Shown: piece by piece, positions 7,488-15,125 of the stretch
Position numbering within the stretch: position 1 is the stretch's first letter
How the letters are laid out: each line of letters begins with the position of its first letter
NCBI GenBank assembly: GCA_002437565.1
Contig: DJQL01000031.1
Location: forward strand, 1 to 16,965
Source of the DNA: Prevotella sp. UBA6387
GTDB taxonomy: Bacteria > Bacteroidota > Bacteroidia > Bacteroidales > Bacteroidaceae
Length of the DNA stretch: 16,965 nt
Direction of reading: 5' to 3'
Made by a program: the position numbers and the translations under genes
The notes under the pieces: model-generated
What the model was told of the DNA's origin: nothing
Databases searched by the model: none
The model's input: the letters and a program-made list of their open reading frames with translations, nothing else

Positions 7488-8987
7488 ATGAGATACACAA
7501 AATATATCACTGCCGTGTTGCTCTGCGCGCTGATGTCGTCGTGCAACGATTTCCTCACGTTGACCCCACACGACACGAAGGTGGTGAACAGTGTTGAGGA
7601 CTATCGCGACATCCTTGCCAGCTTCATGCGCTACCTGAAAACACCGACCATGCCGTCGCAAGACGTGGTGATGGGCGTGGGCCTGACAACGCTGCCGTTC
7701 GCGAGCAACGATGTAGATGGCTCGCTATCGATTTACACTGGCGAGGCTAACCTCACCACCGAGTCGGCTTATTATTACGACCGCGTGAACAACGTGTACA
7801 CGCAGACGGGCAAGAACTCGCTGACATGGCTGAACACCAACAGTTCGGCATGGGACAACATATATAGTTTCCTCGGGCCAATCAACCTCATTATAAATGG
7901 CGTGGAGACAGCCGAGGGTACTGATGAAAACTTGAGAAACAGGGTGTTGGGCGAGGCGTTGACATGGCGCGCTTACGCTTTCTACAAATTGTTGCAGCTA
8001 TACTCTCCGATGAAAGACAACAGGTTGGGCATACCAATATACCTCACGCCAGAGAAGGAGATTGGCGAGGCCATGCCTGAGCGCAAGACCCAGGCTGAGG
8101 TTTTCAAGCAGATACTCGACGACTGCGACAAGGCCCTCGAATTGTTGACTAAGACCACGGCCAATGATTGGAACTATGCGTGGAGTACAGATTTCATTAA
8201 TGCCATGATGGCAGACGTGTACACGTGGAAGGCTTGCTCTGGAGCTGCGGAAGACTCCGACTGGGCCAATGCCGAACAACACGCCACGGTGGCCATGCGC
8301 GGACGTAACCTCGCCTCGTCGGCAAGTGTCTTGAAAAACATTTTCGACTGCTCCGACAATGCTTACAGCAAGGAGATAAAAAACGACGAGTTCTACTTGC
8401 GCATAGTCGACGGACGCTGGACGTATATCTGCGACTTCAACTATGCTTATTACGAGGACGGGGGCGTGGCCGACGGTCTTGTAAACAAGGTCAACTACCG
8501 CAAGTTTGCCGACAACGACATACGCAAGAAGGCCTGGTTCTCGGCAGATGGCACCCACAACGACAAATACAACCTCATTGGCTCCGACATGTCGCAGGGA
8601 TGCCTCATGCCTTTCAGGTTGGCAGACATGTACCTTATCAAGGCAGAGGCCCTTGTCAGGCAAGGCAAGACAAGCGAGGGCAAGGCCGTGCTCGACGAGT
8701 TTCGTGAGCACAGGTATACGGGTGGCCTGCCAGAGGTGTCCGCCGACAAGGACGCGCTCTTAAACGCCATCCACGACGAGCGCTTCAGGGAGTTCTACAT
8801 GGAGGGCGACAAGGTGTGGCTCGACATGAAACGCTTTGGCGACACGATGGAGCGCACCATATCTGGCGAGAAGAATTATCTCACGGCAGACGACTTCCGC
8901 TATTGCTTCCCCATTCCGGCACGTGAGATGCAATACAACAAGAAGATGGAGCAAAACCCTGGATGGGAAAGCGTAATCGTTTATTAG
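7488..8987 (+). CDS. SusD/RagB family nutrient-binding lipoprotein
   Basis: This 499-residue protein is the partner of the preceding SusC. It has a lipoprotein signal peptide (VLLCALMSSC, cysteine at residue 19) followed by NDFLTLTPHD, the usual SusD N-terminus. Family marks are the helical TPR-like segment around residues 150-190 (WRAYAFYKLLQLYSP, then GIPIYLTPEKE), FRLADMYLIKAEALVRQGK, and the C-terminal ERFREFYMEGDKVWLDMKRF, which matches the conserved family ending. SusD proteins sit as a lid on the SusC barrel at the cell surface and help bind the ligand. The length is ordinary for the family. It starts 47 bases after susC with an A-rich leader and is followed 36 bases later by the M43-like lipoprotein. 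Ligand class is unknown: the cluster has no glycoside hydrolase to point to a glycan. Confidence 0.95.
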   Translation: MRYTKYITAVLLCALMSSCNDFLTLTPHDTKVVNSVEDYRDILASFMRYLKTPTMPSQDVVMGVGLTTLPFASNDVDGSLSIYTGEANLTTESAYYYDRVNNVYTQTGKNSLTWLNTNSSAWDNIYSFLGPINLIINGVETAEGTDENLRNRVLGEALTWRAYAFYKLLQLYSPMKDNRLGIPIYLTPEKEIGEAMPERKTQAEVFKQILDDCDKALELLTKTTANDWNYAWSTDFINAMMADVYTWKACSGAAEDSDWANAEQHATVAMRGRNLASSASVLKNIFDCSDNAYSKEIKNDEFYLRIVDGRWTYICDFNYAYYEDGGVADGLVNKVNYRKFADNDIRKKAWFSADGTHNDKYNLIGSDMSQGCLMPFRLADMYLIKAEALVRQGKTSEGKAVLDEFREHRYTGGLPEVSADKDALLNAIHDERFREFYMEGDKVWLDMKRFGDTMERTISGEKNYLTADDFRYCFPIPAREMQYNKKMEQNPGWESVIVY

Positions 8988-9023
8988 AAACCCTGTTTTT
9001 TTTGAATTGCTTATAAGAAAAAG

Positions 9024-10328
9024 ATGAAAGCCATAAGATCTATAATACGCAACATCTCATTCGCTATCACGGCCTTGCTGGCGACTGCATGTTCGCCCGA
9101 CGCGGAGGTGTTTCACGACAACAGCAAGGTAGACCCGGCCATTGTGGACTCCGTGACGATAACGCCAAATCAGAAACGGCTTATTGCCGACGGCAACGCG
9201 CAGATAGAGTTGCAGCCAACGGTGTATACCAAGAGTGGCACCAAAGTGCCCGACACGCGCGTGGATGACGACTGGATAGAGTATGTTTCCGATACGCCGG
9301 GCGTTATGGCTGGGCGCGTCATATCTGTTAGCGACGCTTCGCTTGTGGGTAAGACGGTGACGGTGAAGGCACGCGTGAAAACTACCGGAAAGGAATCCGC
9401 ACCAGTGTCGTTCACGATAATAGCGTCGAAGAAAGACCTGTTCGCCAAAGAACTTGTCATCCCCGTTGTCTTCCACGTATTGCAAACCAAGGACGACATA
9501 GACAATTATGGAGGAGAATTCAAGCTTGAGCGCATAGAGATGCAACTGAAGAGGCTCAACAATATGTTTTCGGGCGCGGTGTCGCACAACCCGGTGGGCG
9601 TGAATGCCAACATCAGGTTCGAGATGGCGCAATACGACCAATATGGCAACCGCCTCGTGGAGCCTGGCATTGACCGCAAGACGATAGCCGATGGAGCCTT
9701 CTCCAAGAAAGACGGTAGCGACATCGACTCGCTCATCACCGCCGAGCGCTTGCTCTGGTCTGCCGACGACTACCTCAACGTGTGGCTCGTGAGCGACAGG
9801 AAAGGCGTGGTGAGCGACTTCGCCAACGACGTTACGGCCCAGTGCGCACCTTGCTATGTCAAGGCTGGAGCCACCGACCTGCCCAAGGGATTGAAACTTC
9901 AGAAATATGACGGGCAGGAGTTGAGGCCTTCGCAGGCAGGCATAATATACAAGCTTTCGGAACTCGACGTGGCAGAGCGCAGCTTCTTCGTGTCGAACAA
10001 CAACAAGAAGCAAGGGTATAATGAGTTGGGCTATTACATTGGCTTGTTCTATGGATTGCTGCCCACGTGTAATTATCAAAACACGAAGGCAGGTACCGAC
10101 TATTGCGACGACACCATCGACTATGCCGCCACGTCTACGGGAGGCAACAAGGATTGGTACAAGACCATGGACGGTTGCTATTTCCGGGCCGAGAACATCA
10201 TGGACGACCCACGAGGCGTTCATTGCTCTGTGTCGCAAGACCAAACGATACGTATGCGTTGGATTATGGACAACTGTGTGGGGCGTATGCAGTGGAAGTC
10301 GAGTCGTGCTCTTTCCGGAAAATATTGA
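9024..10328 (+). CDS. M43 (pappalysin-like) metzincin-fold lipoprotein with a destroyed zinc site
   Basis: The 434-residue product is a lipoprotein (ALLATAC, cysteine at 23) with an N-terminal beta-sandwich domain of bacterial Ig-like character (about 34-138) and a C-terminal domain that follows Bacteroidetes M43 zinc metalloproteases. Family features are VIPVVFHVLQ (about 145-155), a conserved LNxxF segment, a cysteine/aspartate region (PTCNYQ...DYCDDTIDYAAT), and a Met-turn ENIMDD with Met393 followed by QTIRMRW. Where active members have HExxHxxGxxH, this one reads NELGYYIGLFY: Asn333, Tyr337 and Tyr343 replace all three zinc ligands, while Glu334 and Gly340 remain. Each change is one base from a histidine codon (CAT to AAT, TAT, TAT). 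The frame is otherwise intact, so I infer a folded but non-catalytic protein, possibly a ligand-binding surface component. It is the last gene of the SusCD cluster and ends just before a strong terminator. Confidence 0.85.
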   Translation: MKAIRSIIRNISFAITALLATACSPDAEVFHDNSKVDPAIVDSVTITPNQKRLIADGNAQIELQPTVYTKSGTKVPDTRVDDDWIEYVSDTPGVMAGRVISVSDASLVGKTVTVKARVKTTGKESAPVSFTIIASKKDLFAKELVIPVVFHVLQTKDDIDNYGGEFKLERIEMQLKRLNNMFSGAVSHNPVGVNANIRFEMAQYDQYGNRLVEPGIDRKTIADGAFSKKDGSDIDSLITAERLLWSADDYLNVWLVSDRKGVVSDFANDVTAQCAPCYVKAGATDLPKGLKLQKYDGQELRPSQAGIIYKLSELDVAERSFFVSNNNKKQGYNELGYYIGLFYGLLPTCNYQNTKAGTDYCDDTIDYAATSTGGNKDWYKTMDGCYFRAENIMDDPRGVHCSVSQDQTIRMRWIMDNCVGRMQWKSSRALSGKY

Positions 10329-10362
10329 TGTCATGGTCTGACGTCTAACCATGCCATTTAAA

Positions 10363-10424
10363 GCAAAATAGGGAAAAAGCCATACCCTTGTATTGTATCG
10401 GATATGGCTTTTTCCCTGTTTTGT
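10363..10424. terminator. strong bidirectional terminator between the SusCD cluster and metG
   Basis: An inverted repeat pairs 10365-10384 (AAAATAGGGAAAAAGCCATA) with 10403-10422 (TATGGCTTTTTCCCTGTTTT): 20 pairs with one G-T wobble, extendable by two pairs at the base, around an 18-base loop. The A-rich left arm and T-rich right arm let it act in both directions, which fits its place between two convergent genes. Confidence 0.85.
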
Positions 10425-10459
10425 AATATTAGCCTGCGTAATGTAGGCCATTTTCTTGG

Positions 10460-12535
10460 TTATCCTATCTGGCTTCCAGGCTTCACCTCTCCAAGGGTAG
10501 TGGTCACGCTCAGTGAGCCGTCGAAGTTGAGGGCCGAGAGAATCATGCCTTGGCTCTCTACGCCCATCATCTTTCGTGGCGCGAGGTTGGCTATGAAGAG
10601 CACGTCCTTTCCCACGAGGTCTTCGGGTTTGTAGAACTTAGCTATTCCAGACAGGATGGTTCGATCCGTACCGCTGCCGTCATCGATGGTGAATTGCAGG
10701 AGCTTGTTCGACTTCTTCACGTTCTTGCATTCCTTGATGTGGCCGACCCTGATGTCCACCTTTTCCCATTCGTCGAAAGGCACGTTAGGCTTCACTGGCT
10801 CAGCCTTGTAGTCTTTGGCGGCCTCCGCCTTCTCGTTGGCCTCTTTCGTGGCTGCGAGCTTGTCGAGCTGCTTCTGTATGGCCTCGTCCTCGATCTTCTC
10901 GAAGAGCAACTGAGGCTCACCGAGCTGGTGTCCAGACTTGAGCAAGTCGGTGCGGCCGAGCTCCGCCCAGTCGAAGTTGTCCATGCCAATCATGTCTCTC
11001 AGCTTGCGGCTTGAGAAAGGAAGGAACGGCTCAAATGCGATTGCGAGGTTGGCCACAAGCTGCAATGATATGTAGAGAATGGTCTCCACGCGCTTCTGGT
11101 CTGTCTTCCACACTTTCCAAGGCTCACATTCAGTGATGTACTTGTTGCCTATGCGGGCAAGGTTCATAGCCTCTTTCTGTGCCTCGCGGAAATGGAAGCC
11201 GTCAAGGAGTTGCTCAACCTTGGCTTTCACGTCCTTGAACTCGTCTATGGCTTTCTGGTCAGTATCGGTGAGTTCGCCACATTCAGGCACCACGCCGTTC
11301 CAGTATTTCTTTGTAAGTTGCAGCGCGCGGTTCACGAAGTTGCCGTATATGGCCACCAACTCAGAGTTGTTGCGCTCTTGAAAGTCTTTCCAGGTGAAAT
11401 TGTTGTCTTTCGTCTCAGGTGCATTTGCGGTGAGCACATAGCGCAGCACATCCTGCTTGCCAGGGAAGTCATTTAGATACTCATCGAGCCACACAGCCCA
11501 GTTGCGCGATGTGGAAATCTTGTCGTTCTCAAGGTTGAGAAACTCGTTTGCCGGCACGTTGTCTGGCAAAATGTAGTCACCGTGCGCCTTGAGCATTGTT
11601 GGGAAGATGAGGCAGTGGAACACGATGTTGTCCTTTCCAATGAAATGCACGAGTCGTGTGTCTTTGTCTTGCCACCATTTCTTCCACGAGCCCCATTTCT
11701 CTGGCTCAGCGTCGCAAAGCTCCTTTGTGTTGCTGATGTAGCCGATAGGAGCGTCGAACCACACGTAGAGCACCTTGCCGTCAGCACCCTCCACTGGCAC
11801 TGGTATGCCCCAGTCGAGGTCTCGTGTCATGGCACGTGGCTGAAGATCCATGTCGAGCCACGACTTGCACTGTCCGTATACGTTTGGCCTCCACTCCTTA
11901 TGTCCTTCAAGTATCCATTGCTTCAACCAATCTTGGTATTGATTGAGCGGCAAGTACCAGTTTTTTGTCTTCCTTATCTCTGGCTTTGCGCCGCTGATGG
12001 TGGAGTGTGGATTTATCAGTTCCATTGGCGATAGGTCGCTGCCGCATTTCTCACACTGGTCTCCGTATGCATTTGGGTTGCCACAGTGTGGGCATGTGCC
12101 CATGATGTATCTGTCGGCGAGAAACTGTTTCGCCTCTGGGTCATAATATTGTTCAGTCTCTTTCTCCACGAGTTTGCCGTCATCGTAGAGTTTGCGGAAG
12201 AAGTCGGAGGCGAACTTGTTGTGAATCTTTGACGTTGTGCGGCTGTAGATGTCAAACGAGATGCCGAACTCCTTGAAAGAGTCTTTGATGATCTTGTGGT
12301 AGCGGTCGCACACGTCTTGTGGAGTTATGCCTTCTTTCTTTGCCCTGATTGTGATTGGCACTCCATGCTCATCGCTTCCGCCAATGAATATCACTGGTTG
12401 TTTTTTCAGGCGCAAGTAGCGCACGTAGATATCAGCAGGCACGTAAACGCCAGCCAGGTGTCCTATGTGCACGCCACCATTGGCGTATGGCAGGGCCGCC
12501 GTGACGGTAGTCCGCTTGAAATGATTCTCTTCCAT
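10460..12535 (-). CDS. metG: methionyl-tRNA synthetase
   Basis: This 691-residue enzyme charges tRNA-Met with methionine in the cytoplasm. The class I signatures are present: PYANGGVHIGHLAG with HIGH at residues 23-26, and KISTS at 339-343, a variant of the KMSKS loop. A four-cysteine zinc knuckle (C148, C151, C161, C164; CPHCGNP and CEKCGSD) marks the MetG1 type. After the anticodon-binding helical domain comes a charged linker (LAATKEANEKAEAAKDYKAE) and an EMAP-II/Trbp111-like tRNA-binding domain from about residue 587 to the end, which mediates dimerisation in bacterial MetRS. Length and domain order are ordinary. The start ATG (12533-12535) lies 48 bases downstream of the hydrolase gene on the same strand, so read-through is possible, but a -7-like element in the gap suggests its own promoter. 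The 3' end abuts the shared terminator. Confidence 0.98.
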   Translation of the reverse strand: MEENHFKRTTVTAALPYANGGVHIGHLAGVYVPADIYVRYLRLKKQPVIFIGGSDEHGVPITIRAKKEGITPQDVCDRYHKIIKDSFKEFGISFDIYSRTTSKIHNKFASDFFRKLYDDGKLVEKETEQYYDPEAKQFLADRYIMGTCPHCGNPNAYGDQCEKCGSDLSPMELINPHSTISGAKPEIRKTKNWYLPLNQYQDWLKQWILEGHKEWRPNVYGQCKSWLDMDLQPRAMTRDLDWGIPVPVEGADGKVLYVWFDAPIGYISNTKELCDAEPEKWGSWKKWWQDKDTRLVHFIGKDNIVFHCLIFPTMLKAHGDYILPDNVPANEFLNLENDKISTSRNWAVWLDEYLNDFPGKQDVLRYVLTANAPETKDNNFTWKDFQERNNSELVAIYGNFVNRALQLTKKYWNGVVPECGELTDTDQKAIDEFKDVKAKVEQLLDGFHFREAQKEAMNLARIGNKYITECEPWKVWKTDQKRVETILYISLQLVANLAIAFEPFLPFSSRKLRDMIGMDNFDWAELGRTDLLKSGHQLGEPQLLFEKIEDEAIQKQLDKLAATKEANEKAEAAKDYKAEPVKPNVPFDEWEKVDIRVGHIKECKNVKKSNKLLQFTIDDGSGTDRTILSGIAKFYKPEDLVGKDVLFIANLAPRKMMGVESQGMILSALNFDGSLSVTTTLGEVKPGSQIG

Positions 12536-12563
12536 GTATTTTATGCGTAATTGTTTTTTCCGA

Positions 12564-12575
12564 ATTGCAAAATTA
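12564..12575 (-). promoter_or_regulatory. candidate -7 element for metG
   Basis: On the minus strand this contains TAATTTTGC, an exact TAnnTTTGC match about 30 bases upstream of the metG ATG, within the 48-base gap to the hydrolase gene. No -33 element was found at the expected distance. The same 12 bases (ATTGCAAAATTA on the + strand) occur upstream of the Fur-family gene. Confidence 0.4.
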
Positions 12576-12583
12576 CGAAATAA

Positions 12584-14338
12584 TCAGCGATTAAAATTCT
12601 TTTCTGTCAGAAAATCCCAAATACGGTCGAGATAGTTGTAGCTTCCTGTGCCAGGAGCGGCCTCTCTTTGGAAACAGTGTGTCCTAAGTGCGAAGGTGTG
12701 CAGCTCGCTCTGTACGCCCATTGCTCTCATTCTCTCCCAGCATTTCACTGATCCCATGGCTGAATAGCCGTCTGCATCACCATGTAGGAATAGCGTAGGT
12801 ACGGTATTGAGGTCGAAGGAGAATTCTGGATTTATAGCGTCGCGGTCTTCGTTGCCGCCTTCGCTGTTTCCGCCGTCAATTCCGTCAGACAGAACATAGG
12901 CTGGATATGTGGCAATGCCCCATTGTACATTGCACGGCACCTTGTCTATGCTGTCAATGGGCAGGTAGCTTTGGTGCAATGATGAAGTCACACCCATGAG
13001 CGTGAGGTGTCCACCGGCTGAACATCCAGATATGCCGATTCTGTTTGGGTCGAGACCATATTTTGTTGCTTCATTGCGCACAATTCTTATGGCTCTTTGC
13101 AGGTCTTGCCAAGCCGTGGTGTACTTGTCTATGCCGCTTCCGGCTTCAGGTCTTGGCGTGCGGTATTTTATTGTCACAACGGTCATGCCCTTCTCATTGA
13201 GAAAACGCCTGATAGGTGCCACCTCAAAGCCGTCGGGCGTGTTGTAGTTGTATGCTCCGCCTGAATAAGCTATCTGTATTGCCTTTGTCTTCAGCACTTT
13301 TGGGAAATGCCATTCCAGATAAGGCTCGCATTGCTTGGCTTGGCGGTCGGGCATCTTGCCTTTTGGCCAAATAGCTTCTTTCTTGTATCCGCCACGTGCG
13401 TTATCGTTGTCGAATCGGCTCATTAGCGTCACCTCCTTGCCGAGTGTTCCAAGAAATCCCATTTGCCTCAAAAACTCAATGCCCCTTTCCAGTCCAAGTG
13501 CCTTGTGGCTTTGATCTGGATACAGATGCAGTTCAGCTGGCACGTGCATTCGCCTAAGTTGGCGGTATACCAGTGTGGAACCGTTGGGTGAATAAGGGTC
13601 AAGCCCTCCGTGGTGCAGGCTTATGGGGCAAGTGTGCTTGTCGAAATGAAATATGGTGTCGAGGCTCACGTCGGTGCCGTAGCCTTGGCGTGTGGCTTTG
13701 GTGCCTTTTCGTCCATCTGTGGTGACATATGCAGGCGCATTGAGTATGGCCCAGTTGATATGACAAGGTGTGGAGTCAATCTTGTCCACGGGCTTGTATG
13801 CGTCTGTCTCCGAACTTGTGGCAAGCAGTAGTCCCATGTGCGAACCTGCCGACATGCCAATCACTCCGATCTTTTCTGGATCGTATCCTCGTTTGCGAGC
13901 CTCACTCCTCACGAGTCTTACAGCTCTCTGTCCGTCTTCCCATGCTGTTTGGTATATAGGCAAGCCCTTGGGGCGTGGAGTACGGTAAATTAAGCTAACA
14001 CATTGTATGCCTTCCTCAGTGAGTTGTTCCCTCCATTGTTTTTCAGCTGCTTCACTGGCGAGATTTAAGTATGACCCGCCTCTTATTAGAATCATGCATG
14101 CGCCCTTACGTTTGCTTTTTGCCGGTGCGTCATACCATTCGAGGTATGGCAGACGGTTTTTGTCGGGGTTGAAGCCATCAAGCTTTGTCATGCTCTGTGT
14201 GGCTGCTATCTGTTGCGGCTGGCTGTCAGGCATTTTGCCCTTTGGCCATAAGTATTCTTTCTTTACCGCAGAGAATGAGATGGTACAAATAGCGGTAAGC
14301 ATAAAAGCCAATACCGTTGTCCTACAAGTTTGTTTCAT
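12584..14338 (-). CDS. secreted double alpha/beta-hydrolase (two esterase-like domains in tandem)
   Basis: The 584-residue product has a signal peptide (about residues 1-24) and two homologous alpha/beta-hydrolase domains of the esterase/lipase, acetyl-xylan-esterase-like kind. Copy 1 (about 26-300) begins KKEYLWPKGKMPDSQ and copy 2 (about 319-584) KKEAIWPKGKMPDRQ. Each has YRTPRP, a TAW.D.QRA..VR helix, and a nucleophile elbow: GMSAG with Ser163 and GCSAG with Ser440. Candidate acids are Asp247 (HHGGLDPYSP) and Asp521 (LHGDADGYS), and candidate bases His278 and His554, so both triads look complete. Relatives deacetylate carbohydrates or cleave small esters, but the substrate cannot be named. 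A single chain with two full copies is longer than the usual 280-300 residues of one such domain. It lies 58 bases after the Fur-family gene on the same strand, so the two may be co-transcribed. Confidence 0.88.
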   Translation of the reverse strand: MKQTCRTTVLAFMLTAICTISFSAVKKEYLWPKGKMPDSQPQQIAATQSMTKLDGFNPDKNRLPYLEWYDAPAKSKRKGACMILIRGGSYLNLASEAAEKQWREQLTEEGIQCVSLIYRTPRPKGLPIYQTAWEDGQRAVRLVRSEARKRGYDPEKIGVIGMSAGSHMGLLLATSSETDAYKPVDKIDSTPCHINWAILNAPAYVTTDGRKGTKATRQGYGTDVSLDTIFHFDKHTCPISLHHGGLDPYSPNGSTLVYRQLRRMHVPAELHLYPDQSHKALGLERGIEFLRQMGFLGTLGKEVTLMSRFDNDNARGGYKKEAIWPKGKMPDRQAKQCEPYLEWHFPKVLKTKAIQIAYSGGAYNYNTPDGFEVAPIRRFLNEKGMTVVTIKYRTPRPEAGSGIDKYTTAWQDLQRAIRIVRNEATKYGLDPNRIGISGCSAGGHLTLMGVTSSLHQSYLPIDSIDKVPCNVQWGIATYPAYVLSDGIDGGNSEGGNEDRDAINPEFSFDLNTVPTLFLHGDADGYSAMGSVKCWERMRAMGVQSELHTFALRTHCFQREAAPGTGSYNYLDRIWDFLTEKNFNR

Positions 14339-14396
14339 ATTGTCAAATTTAATGTTTGGCTATTTGTTATATTGTTTTGGTCGTGTCGTCTTTTTG

Positions 14397-14834
14397 CTAT
14401 TTCATGGCTCTGGTCTTGCGGTTGCATACCTCACAAATGCCTTTCACTACATAGTTGCAACTGGTGCGCGTGAATCCATGTGGCAAGTCTATGTTGGGCA
14501 CTGGTGTGTCGTGAAGACAGTATATCTTGTGGCATCTCTCGCAAAAGAAGTGCACGTGCAAGTCCTCGTCTTCGTCGTCGTCGGTATGGCTATGGCACAG
14601 TTCATACCTCAATCCCCCGTTGCCATCTTCTATGGTGTGTACCAGCCGGTGCTCTCGAAACAGCGACAACGCACGGGAAATGCCACTCTTGTCCACGCTC
14701 AGCAAGTGGTTCTCAAGGTCTGTCATGGTTGAAGGATAATCTTCGGCAGCCAGAGCCTTTACCACGAGTATGCGGTTGCTGGTAGGTTTTATGCCATGGC
14801 TTGTCAGTAATTTTATGCTGTTTTTCTCGTCCAT
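14397..14834 (-). CDS. Fur-family metal-dependent transcriptional regulator
   Basis: This 145-residue cytoplasmic repressor has an N-terminal winged helix (about 1-78; GIKPTSNRILVVKAL, then SVDKSGISRALSLFREHRLV) and a C-terminal metal/dimerisation domain. Two CxxC pairs for structural zinc are visible, Cys98/Cys101 (FFCERCHK) and Cys134/Cys137 (GICEVCN), with a further Cys106. Between the domains is an unusual stretch rich in His and acidic residues, HSHTDDDEDEDLHVH (81-95), which covers the sensory-site ligands of Fur proteins and may bind extra metal. Whether it senses iron, zinc, manganese or peroxide (Fur, Zur, Mur or PerR) cannot be told from sequence alone. It is divergent from thyX across 291 bases and precedes the double hydrolase by 58 bases. 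Confidence 0.93.
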   Translation of the reverse strand: MDEKNSIKLLTSHGIKPTSNRILVVKALAAEDYPSTMTDLENHLLSVDKSGISRALSLFREHRLVHTIEDGNGGLRYELCHSHTDDDEDEDLHVHFFCERCHKIYCLHDTPVPNIDLPHGFTRTSCNYVVKGICEVCNRKTRAMK

Positions 14835-14888
14835 TTATCAATTATTCTCAATTGTCGGTTTCTTGTGTTTACAACGGCAAGTTTCCTG

Positions 14889-14900
14889 ATTGCAAAATTA
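14889..14900 (-). promoter_or_regulatory. candidate -7 element for the Fur-family gene
   Basis: Minus-strand TAATTTTGC matches the Bacteroidetes -7 consensus and lies about 58 bases upstream of the ATG. The only CAAA that could serve as a -33 (14932-14935) is spaced too far, so the call is tentative. Confidence 0.35.
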
Positions 14901-15019
14901 GCAAAAAGTTTCATTTTCGTTTGCTCTTTAACAAAAAACTTCCTTATAGGTCCTGTCTATTGTAAATACATGTCTAAATCATTGCGCTTTTGGCGAAATT
15001 AATCAAGGTGTTGAAGTGC

Positions 15020-15047
15020 TTGAACGAAAAAATATTTGTATTTTTGC
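15020..15047 (+). promoter_or_regulatory. candidate promoter of thyX
   Basis: TATTTTTGC at 15039-15047 is an exact TAnnTTTGC match, with TTG at 15020-15022 as a possible -33 half (16-base spacer, slightly short). It would leave a leader of about 70 bases before the thyX ATG at 15126. Confidence 0.5.
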
Positions 15048-15125
15048 CCCAAGCAATGCGTATGCAAGGTAAGAGCATGATGCAATTGGTTAACAATTAA
15101 ATAAAACACAACTATATCATTTCTT

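Larger units (their letters stand above)
14835..15125. other. divergent intergenic region between the Fur-family gene and thyX
   Basis: This AT-rich 291-base gap carries promoter-like elements for both flanking genes (listed separately) and, at 15084-15098, an interrupted inverted repeat AATTG-gttaa-CAATT close to thyX. I see no open reading frame or RNA gene in it. An autoregulatory operator for the Fur-family protein would be expected here, but no clear 19-base Fur-box palindrome stands out. Confidence 0.5.

Noticed and set aside
1..10328. Treating the GH27 fragment and the SusCD cluster as one polysaccharide-utilisation locus
   Set aside because: The alpha-galactosidase is separated from the cluster by an oppositely oriented gene and by the cluster's own promoter, so co-regulation is not supported by the sequence.
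9057..10451. Long open frame of 464 codons on the minus strand opposite the M43-like lipoprotein
   Set aside because: It covers the real gene exactly antisense, has a biased His/Arg/Val composition without any recognisable domain, and runs through the terminator hairpin. It reflects the codon bias of the plus-strand gene.
14344..14351. TAnnTTTG-like element just before the double-hydrolase start codon
   Set aside because: It lies only about six bases upstream of the ATG, which would place the transcription start at or inside the start codon; probably chance in AT-rich sequence.
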